The notes below the pieces were generated by a model. The model saw only the letters and a program-made list of their open reading frames with translations. It was not told the origin of the DNA and searched no databases. Positions 1-10,735 of a stretch of DNA of 64,000 nt are shown in pieces. The position numbers and the translations under genes were made by a program. This DNA comes from Blepharisma japonicum (Eukaryota; Ciliophora; Heterotrichea; Heterotrichida; Blepharismidae), in contig CATKHK010000064.1 in NCBI GenBank assembly GCA_949751835.1, forward strand, positions 216,001 to 280,000, read 5' to 3'. The number at the start of each line of letters is the position of its first letter. Position 1 is the first letter of the stretch.

Positions 1-3000
1 TGCACAAATACTGGAGATTCCCTCACTTTATTGACAATTCCTCTCATGGAAGTCAATAAGCTGATCTCAAGTTTATATTTGTCAGGCTCAGCTGCATTTA
101 CAACAAGTCCTTCAATTATCAGTTCCAGTGATTTTTCTAAGTAGCTTGACATGTCAATAATATTATTCTCAAAGAGAAAAACTATTGCTTTTAAGACTGT
201 TGAGGTCTCTGAGTAATCGTCTTTTAATGGCAACTTAGGGAAAATCACAGGCAAAACTTGTGGTAGTGGCAGAGCTTGTGGAGCTGTGAAAATCATCCTG
301 GAAATTGCAGCCACTGCATTATCAACAGTAGCTGGCTCAAATTCTTGTGTGAAAAAGGCTTGCATTGATTGCAAATATTGTGGGTAATTAGAAGCGAGCT
401 GAGGAGCTTGCTGGCAGATCACGCCGAGGTAGTATAAAGTGTTTCTGTATATGGAAACCTCGTTGGAATGGAGATTGAGAAGTGCAAGTGAGGAAAAGTC
501 GCTGGAGTATTTTTGAGCAACAGAAGGCATGTGTTTTAAGGTATCAGCTAGAAGCCCAGTGAATAGAGTTCTATCACGTGGATTTCTCTCAGCTTTTGTG
601 AATTTAGCAATGCCTGGAAGTAAAGTCTCGAAATAAGGAGAAAAACGCTCACCATAGACTTTTGCGAGTTCTTGCAAAAGGTCACATAAGTCGCCCATAA
701 GAGTTTCGTCGTGGTCTCCTTCAGTTTCATCTCCTTCACGTTGGCACAAGGCTTGTTCACTCAATAAAATAGCGAATTTTTCTACAAGCTGCTTCATATA
801 GTCATCTTGTATTAATTCAGAGCCGACATCATGTAGCAATTCTTCAATAGCTTCTAAAACTCTGATGGTGACTTCTTTGCTTTCGTCGTCTGAAATAAAC
901 TCAATATACCTGTGGAAGACTTTAAGAAGCCAAAACTCTTGTGCGTTAGAGTATCCACCGTTAAGTTTGACTAACCCTTGAATAATCTGCTGAGCTGTTG
1001 TGACTACTTGCATTCTAATGTTTTCATGGAAATAATCGAACAAAATTTCGATATTTTCAGTAATTCTTGGCAAGAATGGTAGAATTTTTCCTGGACAAGC
1101 CTGAGATAAATGGCCGAGAGTATGTAAAGCTGCAGTTTTTTCGTCCAAAAAGGCAGTTCTTACCTTATAAGTGGACTCATCTTCTCCTTCTTCCTCATCA
1201 CTTTCGTCACTTTCTCCTTCTCCAACTTCAAGCCCTTCTCTGGCTTCACAAGTTTTAATGGCTTCTTCTACAACTTTGTCAATGTATGGCTCCATTTGCT
1301 CTTTGAGAAGTCTGCTTAATAGATAGAAGAATGCGAAGCCGGCTTCACGGAGTTCTAAAGTTTCAACTGATAAGCAATGGAAAGCCATTTCAATGCTGTA
1401 AGCTAAGTAAGGAGCAAAAATCTCAATAGTTGAGGATGAAGCCAAAGTTCCAAGGCATTGAATAGTTGTTGCTTTTAATGTCAGATCAGTTTCTCTAGGA
1501 TTATTCAAAAGTGCATTTAGCAACTCAATAATCTGGTTGAAATATGGTAAGATTTTTTGTTCAGCTGAAGAAATAGCTGAACTAAGAGCAGAAACTGCCA
1601 TTTGTCTTGATTTCGCATCTCCATCCTGCAATGCAATTGATATTAATTTAGGCACAAGCCCAGCTAGGTATTTTTCGACATCTTCATCGAAATTTTCGCA
1701 AAAAATGTCAATGGCATATAAAACTTTTTGCTTGACTTTTGTGACTGGCTGGTCAACAATCTCAATAAGTCTAGGCAAAATAACTTCATGAAGCTCCAAA
1801 ATGTCAGGCTTTAAGTGCTCAGAGCAGTATCCCAAAGAAAGTCCGGCACCTTCTCTTACAGACTGGTCAGCATCATATAGAGCGCTTATCAGCTGCTTAA
1901 CGATGGCTTCGAGGTCCTGTTTCATATAGTCAGAGCACCCTTCAGCAATGACTCCAATGGTAATTACTCCTGCTTTTCTGTGTATAGGAGATGGGTTTGA
2001 AATCAAAGCTTTGGCGAATTCAATAGCAATTGGGTAGACTGCTTTGTTAGGAAGGTCAATAGCTAAAGAATCTATAAGGCGAAATGCCATATCGACTGGG
2101 GTGGTTTCTTCTGGATCATCTTCACATTCAGTTGCTATAGTGAAAATGTGTTGGAAAAGGTATCTGAGAACTTCTGGGTTTCCGCTTAAAATTTTAGGAT
2201 TAGAAGAGCCAAGGGTTTCTAAGAAATCCATAGCACATTCTCTTGTGGACAAGTTAAGCTTAGGGTTGCCACCTACAGCTTCAATTGCCATTCTTACTAC
2301 AACTTCGAGATTTGGTCCAAAGTTGTGGCCACCGTCAAGAAGCTCGTCAAAGATATCAAAAGCGAAGACAACGAGCTCTTCATCGAGAGCTTCAACACAT
2401 TCTTTAACGACTGCCATAATTTTTGGGATCAGCTGGATCATGTATTGGACTTCTTCTTCCTCTGAGCAGGTCACATAATTTCCAAGGGCTTTAAGGCCAC
2501 ATTTCCTGATTTCTCTGCTGGAAGAGTCTTCAAGTGATCTTGCGAAGAGAGTCAAAAGCTTTTCTTGGTGAGGCTTTAAGAACTTGCAAATGTCTTCGTT
2601 TTCTAAGAGCTCTGCTAATAAATAAAGTCCGATTTCTCTGGCTGGAACTGATTCATTATCAATGCAGGTATTGATAAAGCCTAGTAATTCAGGCCAAGTT
2701 TGAAGAATATTTATGGCAAGGGCTGCTGCTAAGCTTGCAACATTTTTTCTAACAAGTGGCTCTGGCTCAATCGTAATCTGATTAACCAAAGCTGCTTTGA
2801 TCTGAGATTGCAGATCACTATTAAGGCTCAACCAGTGCTTGTTGATTTTTTTTCTAAGCAAAACGCTGGAGAGTTGTCGAATTTGTGGGTTGGTATTATT
2901 GACCATTTGATTCATCAGGTCTTGAATGCTTTGGGAAAGTTTGAGATAGCGCTTGAAGTATTTTTCAAGTTCTTGTGAGTTTTGACCTGATATGATCTGT

Positions 3001-3050
3001 CCTAGAAGAGTTGAGAGCTGCTCAGGATTGGGAGCTGCTGGATACTCCAT
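1..3050 (-). CDS. IPO4: Importin-4/Kap123-like karyopherin beta (3' end cut by window)
   Basis: Nuclear import receptor of the importin-beta superfamily, expected to carry ribosomal proteins or histones through the nuclear pore. About 1016 codons lie in the window and the frame runs off the left edge, so only the last part of a protein of roughly 1100 aa is missing. The N-terminus carries the importin-beta N-terminal signature (NPQIRQLSSVLLRKKINKHW) followed by repeated HEAT-like helices and an acidic loop (about residues 610-640, rich in E, S and D) as in Kap123/IPO4. No introns seen. All tryptophans are TGG. The start is the only ATG ahead of the conserved block. Other importin-betas (IPO5) are possible but fit less well. 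Confidence 0.87.
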   Translation of the reverse strand, partial: MEYPAAPNPEQLSTLLGQIISGQNSQELEKYFKRYLKLSQSIQDLMNQMVNNTNPQIRQLSSVLLRKKINKHWLSLNSDLQSQIKAALVNQITIEPEPLVRKNVASLAAALAINILQTWPELLGFINTCIDNESVPAREIGLYLLAELLENEDICKFLKPHQEKLLTLFARSLEDSSSREIRKCGLKALGNYVTCSEEEEVQYMIQLIPKIMAVVKECVEALDEELVVFAFDIFDELLDGGHNFGPNLEVVVRMAIEAVGGNPKLNLSTRECAMDFLETLGSSNPKILSGNPEVLRYLFQHIFTIATECEDDPEETTPVDMAFRLIDSLAIDLPNKAVYPIAIEFAKALISNPSPIHRKAGVITIGVIAEGCSDYMKQDLEAIVKQLISALYDADQSVREGAGLSLGYCSEHLKPDILELHEVILPRLIEIVDQPVTKVKQKVLYAIDIFCENFDEDVEKYLAGLVPKLISIALQDGDAKSRQMAVSALSSAISSAEQKILPYFNQIIELLNALLNNPRETDLTLKATTIQCLGTLASSSTIEIFAPYLAYSIEMAFHCLSVETLELREAGFAFFYLLSRLLKEQMEPYIDKVVEEAIKTCEAREGLEVGEGESDESDEEEGEDESTYKVRTAFLDEKTAALHTLGHLSQACPGKILPFLPRITENIEILFDYFHENIRMQVVTTAQQIIQGLVKLNGGYSNAQEFWLLKVFHRYIEFISDDESKEVTIRVLEAIEELLHDVGSELIQDDYMKQLVEKFAILLSEQALCQREGDETEGDHDETLMGDLCDLLQELAKVYGERFSPYFETLLPGIAKFTKAERNPRDRTLFTGLLADTLKHMPSVAQKYSSDFSSLALLNLHSNEVSIYRNTLYYLGVICQQAPQLASNYPQYLQSMQAFFTQEFEPATVDNAVAAISRMIFTAPQALPLPQVLPVIFPKLPLKDDYSETSTVLKAIVFLFENNIIDMSSYLEKSLELIIEGLVVNAAEPDKYKLEISLLTSMRGIVNKVRESPVFV

Positions 3051-3727
3051 TTCTAGGTTAAATTATGGTGTTTTGTGCAATTTTAGAAAATTAGGATGTA
3101 AGGATGGAGGATTTAGAAAAAATTATGGAAAATTATTAAAATTAGAGAGCTTTAGAAGGTAAAGATTGGCAAAGGGATGATAAATTATATTAAAAAATTA
3201 TTTGAGTTGAGTCTTAGCTTAGAATGAATATTTCGCATCAATAATTTTCTAAGATTCCAGAATACCCAATAAATAATCATATAAATAAACTTAATTTTCA
3301 ACTTAAATAAATTGTTTTATTAAAAATCTTGATTTTTTTCTAATTGTAGGGATTCTTTTAAAAAATAATTAGATAAGGTTTACTTTAATAAGATAAGTAA
3401 TTTCAATAACATAACAATTATTATTTAATTAAATAAGGAAAAAATTGCATTTAGCTATCTGAATAATTCCATTACAAAAATGGCATCTTGATAAGCTTTC
3501 CTATTTTTGTAAGATAATTAGAAAATCAAATGCATAGCATTTACAATTAAATATTCCCTTCAAGATTGCCCGTACACAAAGTCTTTGGATATGTTTTATC
3601 GCTACTTGATGATAAACTTAGAAAAAAATCAATTTTTTATCTATACTCTAGCATATAAAGTATTAAAATAATTAGAAAACTCTAGATTATGAGAAATTAA
3701 ATTATATGCTTATTTTAAAAATAAAAT
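3051..3727. other. Intergenic, AT-rich, divergent promoter region
   Basis: About 680 bp between the importin gene and the GSKIP-domain gene, which point away from each other, so it must hold both promoters. Very AT-rich with many A/T runs. I see no ORF of note, no tRNA and no repeat. Confidence 0.6.
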
Positions 3728-3991
3728 ATGAATATCGAAGAAGAAGTTGAGGATATTCGCCCTCATGTAAATGAATTAGTAATTAAAGGAAACGAAATAA
3801 GTATTCTTACAAAAGAAGGAATTGAAATTGATGTTGAAATGAACTCAAATGGGATTAGGGTTATAAGAGCAAGCATAGAAATTCAAAGAAATGGCTATGA
3901 TGATGTAAATCAGATGCTTACTGAAGTTTCTGAAGCTTACAGAGATTCTTTCTCGCAAGAGCTGATGAATAAATTGATGGGATTAACTTAA
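3728..3991 (+). CDS. GSKIP-domain (DUF727) small protein
   Basis: An 87-aa protein matching the GSK3-beta interaction protein fold. The C-terminal signature of the family, in human GSKIP 'LSPAYREAFGNALLQRL', is seen here as 'VSEAYRDSFSQELMNKL'; the preceding beta-strand region (ISILTKEGIEIDVEMNSNGIRVI) also fits. In animals GSKIP binds GSK3 and PKA; the same fold occurs at the N-terminus of CLU proteins. Here it stands alone. Single exon, TAA stop. The role in ciliates is inferred from the family only. Confidence 0.72.
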   Translation: MNIEEEVEDIRPHVNELVIKGNEISILTKEGIEIDVEMNSNGIRVIRASIEIQRNGYDDVNQMLTEVSEAYRDSFSQELMNKLMGLT

Positions 3992-4146
3992 TTTTTGATT
4001 AATAGAAACTATCTTTCTGTCTTATAAACACTCCTATATATAATTGATAAGAGCCAAGTACTTCATTTTTTAGCTAAAATTAGCATTTTATTCAAGATTC
4101 AACAATAAAACTGATGCACATAGAGTCCTAATTAATTTTTCATTTA

Positions 4147-4575
4147 TTAATTAAATTGAATTCTATTCCCCCAAATTAGTTCGATATGCAGCGCTTTCAG
4201 TTCTCTATAAGTCAAGAACACAATATATATAGCAATGATGTGAAAAAATATCTTCACAAAAGAAACTCCTGGGATAAAATAATGCTTAGCCTCATCTGCA
4301 AAGTAAAAATCTTCTATTAATTTTCATTCAGTATATATATCTGCTATTGACGCAAAAATATAAGTTATGCAGAGCACTCAGTTTTTGCGGACCGTTATAG
4401 TATAAAGTAGTAATAAGGATACAAGCATGCACAATCCTCCTACTGGGCTATATATTGATTGAAAAAAGCCCAACATCCCCTGTATTACACAAAGAAATCG
4501 CAACTTAGAGAATAGATTGTTTAGACGGGTACTAATGCGAATATCCATTAACTGAAATGGAAGAAAGTGTAGCAT
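4147..4575 (-). CDS. Small multi-pass membrane protein, unknown
   Basis: 142 aa when two in-frame TGA codons are read as Trp. Three clear hydrophobic helices (about residues 46-62, 67-83 and 105-125) and a possible fourth near 28-40. Ends on TAA. I do not recognise the family. The hydrophobic pattern continues smoothly through both TGA codons, supporting a real gene in this code. It lies convergent with the GSKIP gene. Confidence 0.55.
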
Positions 4576-4836
4576 TGAGAGCTATTATTTTTATATTTGT
4601 TATTTTTTGTTGAAAACTCCTATTTTTACTCACATTAATTCCATATTTCACAAATAAAATAAGTCGGCATTTATATTAATTTTTACATTTCATGATTAGG
4701 ATTCTTGAAAATTTTGTGATATTACTTTGTAAAATATGCATGAGCAAGAATAGTTTTTAAGGAGATAAAATGATAATTTGACTTCTTAACAAAAAATAAA
4801 AATAATTAAAAATCGTTTAGAATTTGAGATCTACAA

Positions 4837-6204
4837 CTAACCCCACCAAGAAGGCTGAACAACCATTCTTTGATAATTTTGCTGCCTTGGAATTCCAATA
4901 CTTGGCGGAACATTATCATATTGAGCTTTCAAAGCTTGAATTCTCTGTGCAATTGTGCCTTGCGCATAAGGCGAATGAGAAACTACTTGTGGAGCTTTAT
5001 CTAATTAAATTTTACAAGGTTGAACTCTTTGTCTTGAAAAAATATCATGGTCTTCTTTGTACTGCATCCTCCTCTCCACATTGTAAGGTCTCAAAGGCTC
5101 AATTTCAGGTAAAACAACTTTTTGTGGTAGCAATTCTCGTGGCTTTATTTCTTTTTCACTAAAGACTCTTGATTTTTGACTTTGAATTTCACTAGAAAAT
5201 CTATTAGATATTGTATCACTGGCATTGGACATATCTTTTGATTTTTTCATGCCCATTCTTTTACTAGCTGCTGGAACACTATGGAAACTTCTTTCTTTTT
5301 CGTAGCTGGCAGCCGGCAAATTATGTGAAAGACCTTTCATCTGCCTTGGAATTTTTATAGTCCCTAGTAGGTTATTTTCAGGCAAACTTTCTGTATGGGT
5401 TCTTGTATTCCTCTGTGAAACAGCTGACATGCTTAAAATTTCATCACATGTAGGTCTCCTAGAAGGATCCACTCTCAATAGTAATTTAATCAAATCTGAG
5501 AGCTGAGCTGAATATCTGCTCGGAAGGGGCGGGTATTCCCCTTTTATCACTTTTCTATATAATCCTTTCATATCTTGCGCCCTGAAGGGTGGATTTAAAG
5601 TTGCAGTTTCATAAATAACGCAGCCAAGGCTTCATATGTCACTTTTCGAGTCATAAGGTTTATCTTTCCATACTTCTGGGCTTGCATAATAAGGAGTCCC
5701 TGTCTGTGTGTAAACCAAACCTAATTTAGCTACTTTTGAAACATTCATATCCCCTAGTTTCACTGTCCCGTCGGCACACATGAATAAATTGGCACATTTT
5801 AAGTCCCTATGAAGAATATTGAGATCATGAAGAGCTTTAAGACCTCTTACAGCTTGGATAAAAATATCTCAGATTTCTGATTCTGAAAAATAGCTATTGC
5901 GCTTTTGATGATTTGTAATTTTTTGAAGTAAGTCTCCGTTATCTGCAAATTCCATGATAAGACATAAAGTATTGGTGGATTCATCTATGAAAGCTTCTTT
6001 ATATCCTATTACGTTTGGATGATTAATTGATGCTAAGATACGAACTTCATTTACAGCGTTTTCTTTTTCTTTATCTTTCAAAGGCATAAAGCGAACCTTT
6101 TTGAGGGCATAAGTTTTGCCATCTGATCTGCGGCGGACTTTAAAAACTGTCGAGTAGGCGCCTTCTCCAAGCTTTTCTAATATATCAAAATCTGTTACGG
6201 ACAT
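4837..6204 (-). CDS. NIMA-related (NEK) serine/threonine kinase
   Basis: 450 aa, exons 6204-5016 and 5000-4837, with a 15-nt intron. Kinase domain about residues 4-257: glycine loop LGEGAYSTVF, HRDLKCAN with catalytic D134, and a conserved DIW (Trp from TGA) in the SDIWSLGCV block. Position 152-154 is DMN instead of DFG, a variant met in some NEKs (xGDxNVSKV); Asp is kept so magnesium binding is possible. The tail (258-450) is basic and low-complexity and ends in Q-rich residues coded after the intron. NEKs in ciliates act on cilia length and basal bodies. Kinase call is firm; NEK subfamily follows from the HRDLKCAN/NVSK pattern. Confidence 0.88.
5001..5015 (-). other. 15-nt spliceosomal intron (NEK gene)
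   Basis: Minus-strand sequence GTAAAATTTAATTAG. Contains an in-frame TAA; removal extends the kinase by 54 codons to a TAG stop. A at position 10. Confidence 0.85.
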
Positions 6205-6518
6205 TTATAAATATCGAAATTTTGATTTGTTTCTTAATTTTATTAATGAAATAGTAAGGCCTGTTTAAGAGTTTCTTTAACTTTAAATAAAAAATGATGA
6301 GATTACTTTCATGGAATTTTGCAAAACTGTGAGCTCTGTAAAACGCAATAAAAGATCTAATCCATAGGAGAATTTATTATGATTTAAGCAGCAATAACTT
6401 CGTTTACTTCCCTCTGTAAGGTGAAAAAAAATTTATTATAATTTTGCAATAGTTCCCTTAAAACTTATTAATAGATTTCTTATTGTTTGTCCATTAAGAG
6501 TGTTAATAAGCATTAAGT
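6205..6518. other. Intergenic between NEK and SEC61G
   Basis: About 314 bp of AT-rich sequence that must contain the NEK promoter and the SEC61G 3' region. Nothing further seen. Confidence 0.5.
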
Positions 6519-6752
6519 TTATGGAGTGAGCAATATGTTGTTTATTGGAATAAATACCAACTTCACGAAAAACCCAATAAAGCCCATGACGGCAAATCCT
6601 ACAGCGCAAGCAGTAGCGATTTTTACGTATTCTGATTATATTTTACCTTTCTTGTCAGGTTTAGTGCAGCGGTTTAACAATCTTCTGCTGTCTTTAGCGA
6701 ATTCTGTCATGTCTGTGAGAGTTGATGAGACGATGTTTTGCTTCTCAGACAT
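6519..6752 (-). CDS. SEC61G: SEC61 gamma subunit of the ER translocon
   Basis: 72-aa tail-anchored subunit of the Sec61 channel. Exons 6752-6647 and 6631-6519 join across a 15-nt intron to give the family core: [19 protein letters not shown] followed by a single TM helix with the near-invariant GFIGFFVKL and IPINN. Length matches the family (68-72 aa). Without removing the intron the frame would carry VKYNQ inserted in the most conserved segment and break the match. Acts in the ER membrane, clamping the two halves of Sec61 alpha. Confidence 0.95.
6632..6646 (-). other. 15-nt intron (SEC61G)
   Basis: Minus-strand GTAAAATATAATCAG, interrupting the codon for Glu in the KKEYVK motif. Contains an in-frame TAA; removal restores the SEC61G core exactly. 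A at position 10. Confidence 0.93.
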
Positions 6753-7466
6753 TTTTATGCTTTATTATTACACGTATGTTTTTGACTGCTTTGTAAACAA
6801 AATAATAAACAAAATTAAATTTGGCATTTAATTTGGCTTATTTTTATCAAATAGATTCAAAAATGAAAAAAATGAACATGACTATTTTTGATCTTACTCA
6901 AAGCAAAAGATTATTGAAATATTCTGAATTATTAGGCATCAAATCATAACGAAGAAGTATTTTCTTATCAACATTGAGCGCAATAAATTCTCATATATGA
7001 ATTTCTGATGATTTTAAATAGATATTGGGATTTTATGATAAATTTGCATACTCACAATATAAGATATGTAGTATTCAAGAAGCGCTTTGTGAATAAGGCT
7101 GATAAAACCATCATTGCGATTATATAAGCTTTAAAATATAAAAATAAATAAATTCTGATTAAACTAAGAATTTTAACTTTGCACAATTTTAAATTATCTA
7201 GAAAAACTCACATAATCTTTATTTTCAAAAAAAAATTTTCTTTATTTCAAAAATTTTTACTAAAACCAGAGCGAATTTATTAGAGCAGTTTTATGTCTAT
7301 AATTAATTAAAAAATGGCACTCTAATTCTGATACCAAAGGCTGGCCTCCTAAACTTTTACTAAAATATTAGGTTACTTGCCTTTTTATATTTCATCACAT
7401 TGTTGTATATAATTAATTGCATGTAAAACAAAAAAACCTTAATTTTATTATAATAAAATTATACAT
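6753..7466. other. Intergenic, AT-rich
   Basis: About 710 bp between the divergent SEC61G and first-paralogue genes. A weakly coding-like but stop-punctuated plus frame lies at about 6880-7135; it is not more open than chance. No RNA gene or repeat recognised. Confidence 0.5.
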
Positions 7467-8348
7467 ATGAACCAATCATTCTCAAAGCAAACATTAGTTA
7501 GAGTTGCTGACTTAGATTTCAGAGACTTTCTGGATTTTCCCCAACCAGCCCCTATAAGAATTCCTGAGATTTCCACAGAAACAGAAGAACCTGTATCCAC
7601 AAGGAAATCGACTTCCGGCCGCAAGCAAATTGTTGACACCAAAATCCTCAACCGTTTTGAAAGCTTGTCTAAGCCAAAGCCTCCTAAAAAAGAGTACCTC
7701 CGCTGCAAGATGATAAGAGGACATAAGCGCGCGAATCGGCAGATCGAAAAAGGCACCCTTCCTCAAAAGACATTAAATGTCTTCTCAGAAAAAGCTCAAA
7801 GCTACTGGGATCAACTTACAAAGTGCTTCCATCAGTACAGATCCATCCTAAGCGAAGAAAGCAAAACTGAAGCAGGCCCAAAAACTGATGGCAAAGCTAA
7901 GCGAAAAGGTGAAGAAAATGATCTCCCTAAAAGCTTCAATGGGAAGTTTTGCAAGAAATACTTTGAGCCTATACAGGTTCGAGAGTCTTATTTCTACTAC
8001 ACAGAGTACATTTTTTCAGAATTCAACCCAGATGTTCTATGCAAAAAGTTTAAGTTGAGATGCTGCAGAGCTCCCCAACACTCTTCAGAATGCATGAACA
8101 GCTGGAAGCTACTGAAGTTTTACGTCCAGAAAATCATGTTTGATAACTTAGGTGTAGAGCCATGGATGTCCTTAGAAAGCACAGAAGCTTCAAGCTACGC
8201 TGATTCAGGAAACGAGAGCCAAGTCGAAAAAGGTATAGACGAAGTCATTGATGTCTGCTATAATGAAGAAATCAAGGACGAGCAATTTTACTCATTTCGA
8301 GAGGTGGATGATGGGGATTTCGATCCAGATTTGTTCTTTGGATTGTAA
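7467..8348 (+). CDS. Tandem paralogue A, unknown basic Cys-containing protein
   Basis: 293 aa, single exon, TAA stop. Not recognised. Visible parts: N-terminal DLDFRDFLDFPQPAPIRIPEI; a basic block (about 50-90, SKPKPPKKEYLRCKMIRGHKR); a Lys/Gly linker; a Cys-containing block (about 170-225) with FCKKYFEP, DVLCKKFKLRCCRAPQHSSEC and a helical SWKLLKFYVQKIMF; a variable stretch; and an acidic C-terminus EVDDGDFDPDLFFGL. The basic block and acidic tail suggest a nuclear or nucleic-acid-linked protein, but this is inference. The neighbour at 8887-9774 is a close duplicate. All Trp codons are TGG, and GC is higher than in nearby unique genes. Confidence 0.75.
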   Translation: MNQSFSKQTLVRVADLDFRDFLDFPQPAPIRIPEISTETEEPVSTRKSTSGRKQIVDTKILNRFESLSKPKPPKKEYLRCKMIRGHKRANRQIEKGTLPQKTLNVFSEKAQSYWDQLTKCFHQYRSILSEESKTEAGPKTDGKAKRKGEENDLPKSFNGKFCKKYFEPIQVRESYFYYTEYIFSEFNPDVLCKKFKLRCCRAPQHSSECMNSWKLLKFYVQKIMFDNLGVEPWMSLESTEASSYADSGNESQVEKGIDEVIDVCYNEEIKDEQFYSFREVDDGDFDPDLFFGL

Positions 8349-8886
8349 GTACTTATATATATACATAGATAATATTTACATGTTAATAAATCGTCTTTAT
8401 ACGAAAATGAAAGGTTCTATGCTTATTTATCTTTTAGTATTGTTTTTCATTAAAATAAAAAAATTTTCTTATTCTTGAAGAAGAAGAAATTAGCATTTTA
8501 ATTAAATAAAAAAACATTTATTCAGCGAAAAAAATGTATGTACATACTATTTAGATTCAACAAATAATTTATTATGAGTTATTTATTAAGATTATGAATT
8601 TTTAAATTGATTAAAAATTTTTATAATTTATACGGTAATGGCGTAAAGGACCATAATTACTTCGCTAATTTTAAACTTAAATTTGAGGGTAAAAAAACCA
8701 TTTTATTATAAGTATACAGACCATTCATTCTATCTGAATGATCTACCAAGCAGTCTTTTTATAAGCTCCAAAAGGAATTTAGCCCACAGAAGAATATCTT
8801 AAGAATTGCAAATGAATGATAATAGTTGCCACTAATATTTATTCAATATAATTTTTCTCTTGATAATTTTATATTACAAAAAAATA
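8349..8886. other. Intergenic between tandem paralogues
   Basis: About 540 bp of AT-rich sequence separating the two duplicated genes. I see no copy of the upstream region of paralogue A here, so the duplicated unit as visible is limited to the coding sequence. Confidence 0.5.
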
Positions 8887-9774
8887 ATGAATAACTCCAG
8901 CCAGTCCTTTGTAAGCCCTGCAGCATTAAATGCAAATGATTTAGATTTCAGAGACTTCTTGGACTTACCTCAGTCTTCTCCTGTCCGAGTTCCAGAAATC
9001 CCAATTGAAACTGAAGACCTTTATTCCACTAAGAAATCGACCGGGAGGAAGCAAATCGTTGACACCAAGATTTTAAATCGCTTTGAAAGCTTATCTAAGC
9101 CTAAACCTCCAAAGAAGGAGTATCTACGATGTAAAATGATCAGAGGCCACAAACGTGTCAATCGACAAATTGAAAGAGGTATCAAGCCTAAAAGGACTTT
9201 AAATGTTTTTTCAGCCAAGGCCAAAAGTTACTGGGACCAACTCCTCAAGTCTTTCAACCAGTATAAATCCATTCTTAGCCAAGAAAGCAAGACTGAAGCG
9301 GGCCCGAAAACTGATGGAAAAACTAAGCGTAAAGGTGAAGAAAATGACCTCCCTAAAAGCTTTAACGGGAAGTTTTGTCGCAAATATTTCGAGCCAATCG
9401 AAGTAAGAGAATCTTATTTTTACTACACAGAATATGTCTTTTCAGAGTTTGACCCTGATGTTCTGTGTAAAAAATTTAAGCTGAGATGCTGCAGAGCTCC
9501 TCAGCACTCTTCCGAATGCATGAACAGCTGGAAATTACTAAAGTTCTACGTCCAGAAAATCATGTTCGATAATTTAAGCATTGAACCCTGGATGTCAGTG
9601 GAGAGCACGAACGATGTGTCCAAGTTCTCAACAATTCAGAATAAGATTGTTGAAAAAGGCATTGACGAGATTATTGATGTGTGTGATCCTGAAGAATTCA
9701 AAGGAGAAAGCCTTTGCTTATTCAAAGAAGTGGATGATGGGGACATTGACCCTGATCTGTTCTTTGGATTGTAA
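8887..9774 (+). CDS. Tandem paralogue B, unknown basic Cys-containing protein
   Basis: 295 aa from the ATG at 8887, chosen because it aligns with the start of paralogue A; an upstream in-frame ATG at 8860 would add nine hydrophobic residues absent from A. By eye about four of five aligned residues match A, and the nucleotide differences fall mainly at third codon positions, suggesting purifying selection on both. The conserved core (ILNRFESLSKPKPPKKEYLR), the Cys block and the terminal EVDDGDIDPDLFFGL are kept, while about 20 residues before the tail differ. Function unknown. Confidence 0.75.
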   Translation: MNNSSQSFVSPAALNANDLDFRDFLDLPQSSPVRVPEIPIETEDLYSTKKSTGRKQIVDTKILNRFESLSKPKPPKKEYLRCKMIRGHKRVNRQIERGIKPKRTLNVFSAKAKSYWDQLLKSFNQYKSILSQESKTEAGPKTDGKTKRKGEENDLPKSFNGKFCRKYFEPIEVRESYFYYTEYVFSEFDPDVLCKKFKLRCCRAPQHSSECMNSWKLLKFYVQKIMFDNLSIEPWMSVESTNDVSKFSTIQNKIVEKGIDEIIDVCDPEEFKGESLCLFKEVDDGDIDPDLFFGL

Positions 9775-10045
9775 GCGTTTAATTATTAGTCGTCATTCTT
9801 TATTATTAAGAAATAACATTATAAATTATAGAAGATGTTTTTCAGGCGAAATAAAATTTCTAATATACTAGAATAGTCCAGATAAATAAAAATTTACAAA
9901 AATATAAGAAACGAGTAAACCAATATATCTAATAATTTATTGATGACATCAGCAAATTTTCTTATGAAAACTATGAGAAGGCAATTTAAATTATTTTTTC
10001 TATTAAGCCACTTAATTTAATTAACTTCTAAGACTTAATACCTTA

Positions 10046-10735
10046 TTAATCCTCGCTGGTCCAAATGGTAAGATTGTCCTTGATGAGTCCCAAAATTGAA
10101 GTGGCTTCCTTATAAGCTCTTTCGTCAAGTTCTTCCAAAGTTGGTAGAGCCTCATCAAAAGTTTTTCTGGCCAATTCGCAGGCTTTTTCTTGCTCTCTCA
10201 TTGCTTCATAGTAAAACACTGAAAAATTAAGTGCTAGTCCTAATCTCACTGGGTTGTTGGCTGGCAAATGAGTTGCTGCTTCTGAAGCGTTTAAATAGGC
10301 ATCAAGGCTGCTTTGGATGACTTGTTGGTCTCCAGATTCTGCTAAATATCTATAGTAGTCTCCTTTCATTTTCAAATAAAATACTTCTACTTCATCAGGC
10401 TCTCCTTTTTTTAGTAGCTTCTCATCCACTAGATGGACAACTTCCATACAGAGATCACGAAGTTCTTTATGGACCCTTTGCTTGTACTCAGTGATGATAT
10501 CTAGATGTTCAGAGCCCCTTGAGCGTTGCTTTTCTTCATAAGATGATAGAATCCTTGAAGCGTTTCTGCGCTCACCGACTGCTTGCTTATAAGCCACACT
10601 TAGCAGAGTTCTTTCCTCGCTGTTCAGGTCGCCTGCAGCTTCATCAATAAGCTGTTTTACGTAGCGGACCATATCAGCATACCTTTCAGCGTGCTCTGCC
10701 AGCTTGGCATTATAGATGAGCTCTTCTCTGGACAT
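10046..10735 (-). CDS. 14-3-3 protein
   Basis: 229-aa phosphoserine/phosphothreonine-binding adaptor. The whole fold is present: helix with LLSVAYKQAVGERRNASRI (binding-groove Lys/Arg), KGDYYRYLAE (Arg-Tyr of the basic triad), and the family signature RLGLALNFSVFYYE. Slightly shorter than the usual 245-250 aa, mainly at the C-terminal tail, which ends SED. No intron, only TGG for Trp. Acts as a cytosolic dimer binding many phosphoproteins, plausibly including targets of the kinases nearby. Confidence 0.96.
   Translation of the reverse strand: MSREELIYNAKLAEHAERYADMVRYVKQLIDEAAGDLNSEERTLLSVAYKQAVGERRNASRILSSYEEKQRSRGSEHLDIITEYKQRVHKELRDLCMEVVHLVDEKLLKKGEPDEVEVFYLKMKGDYYRYLAESGDQQVIQSSLDAYLNASEAATHLPANNPVRLGLALNFSVFYYEAMREQEKACELARKTFDEALPTLEELDERAYKEATSILGLIKDNLTIWTSED

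Noticed and set aside
2044-2478. 144-codon plus-strand ORF
   Set aside because: Antisense to the importin gene; Ser-rich product typical of a shadow frame.
6526-6831. 101-codon plus-strand ORF
   Set aside because: Antisense shadow of SEC61G, which is certain on the minus strand.
6880-7135. Stop-punctuated plus frame resembling protein
   Set aside because: Stops about as often as expected for such AT-rich DNA; no composition shift or family match.
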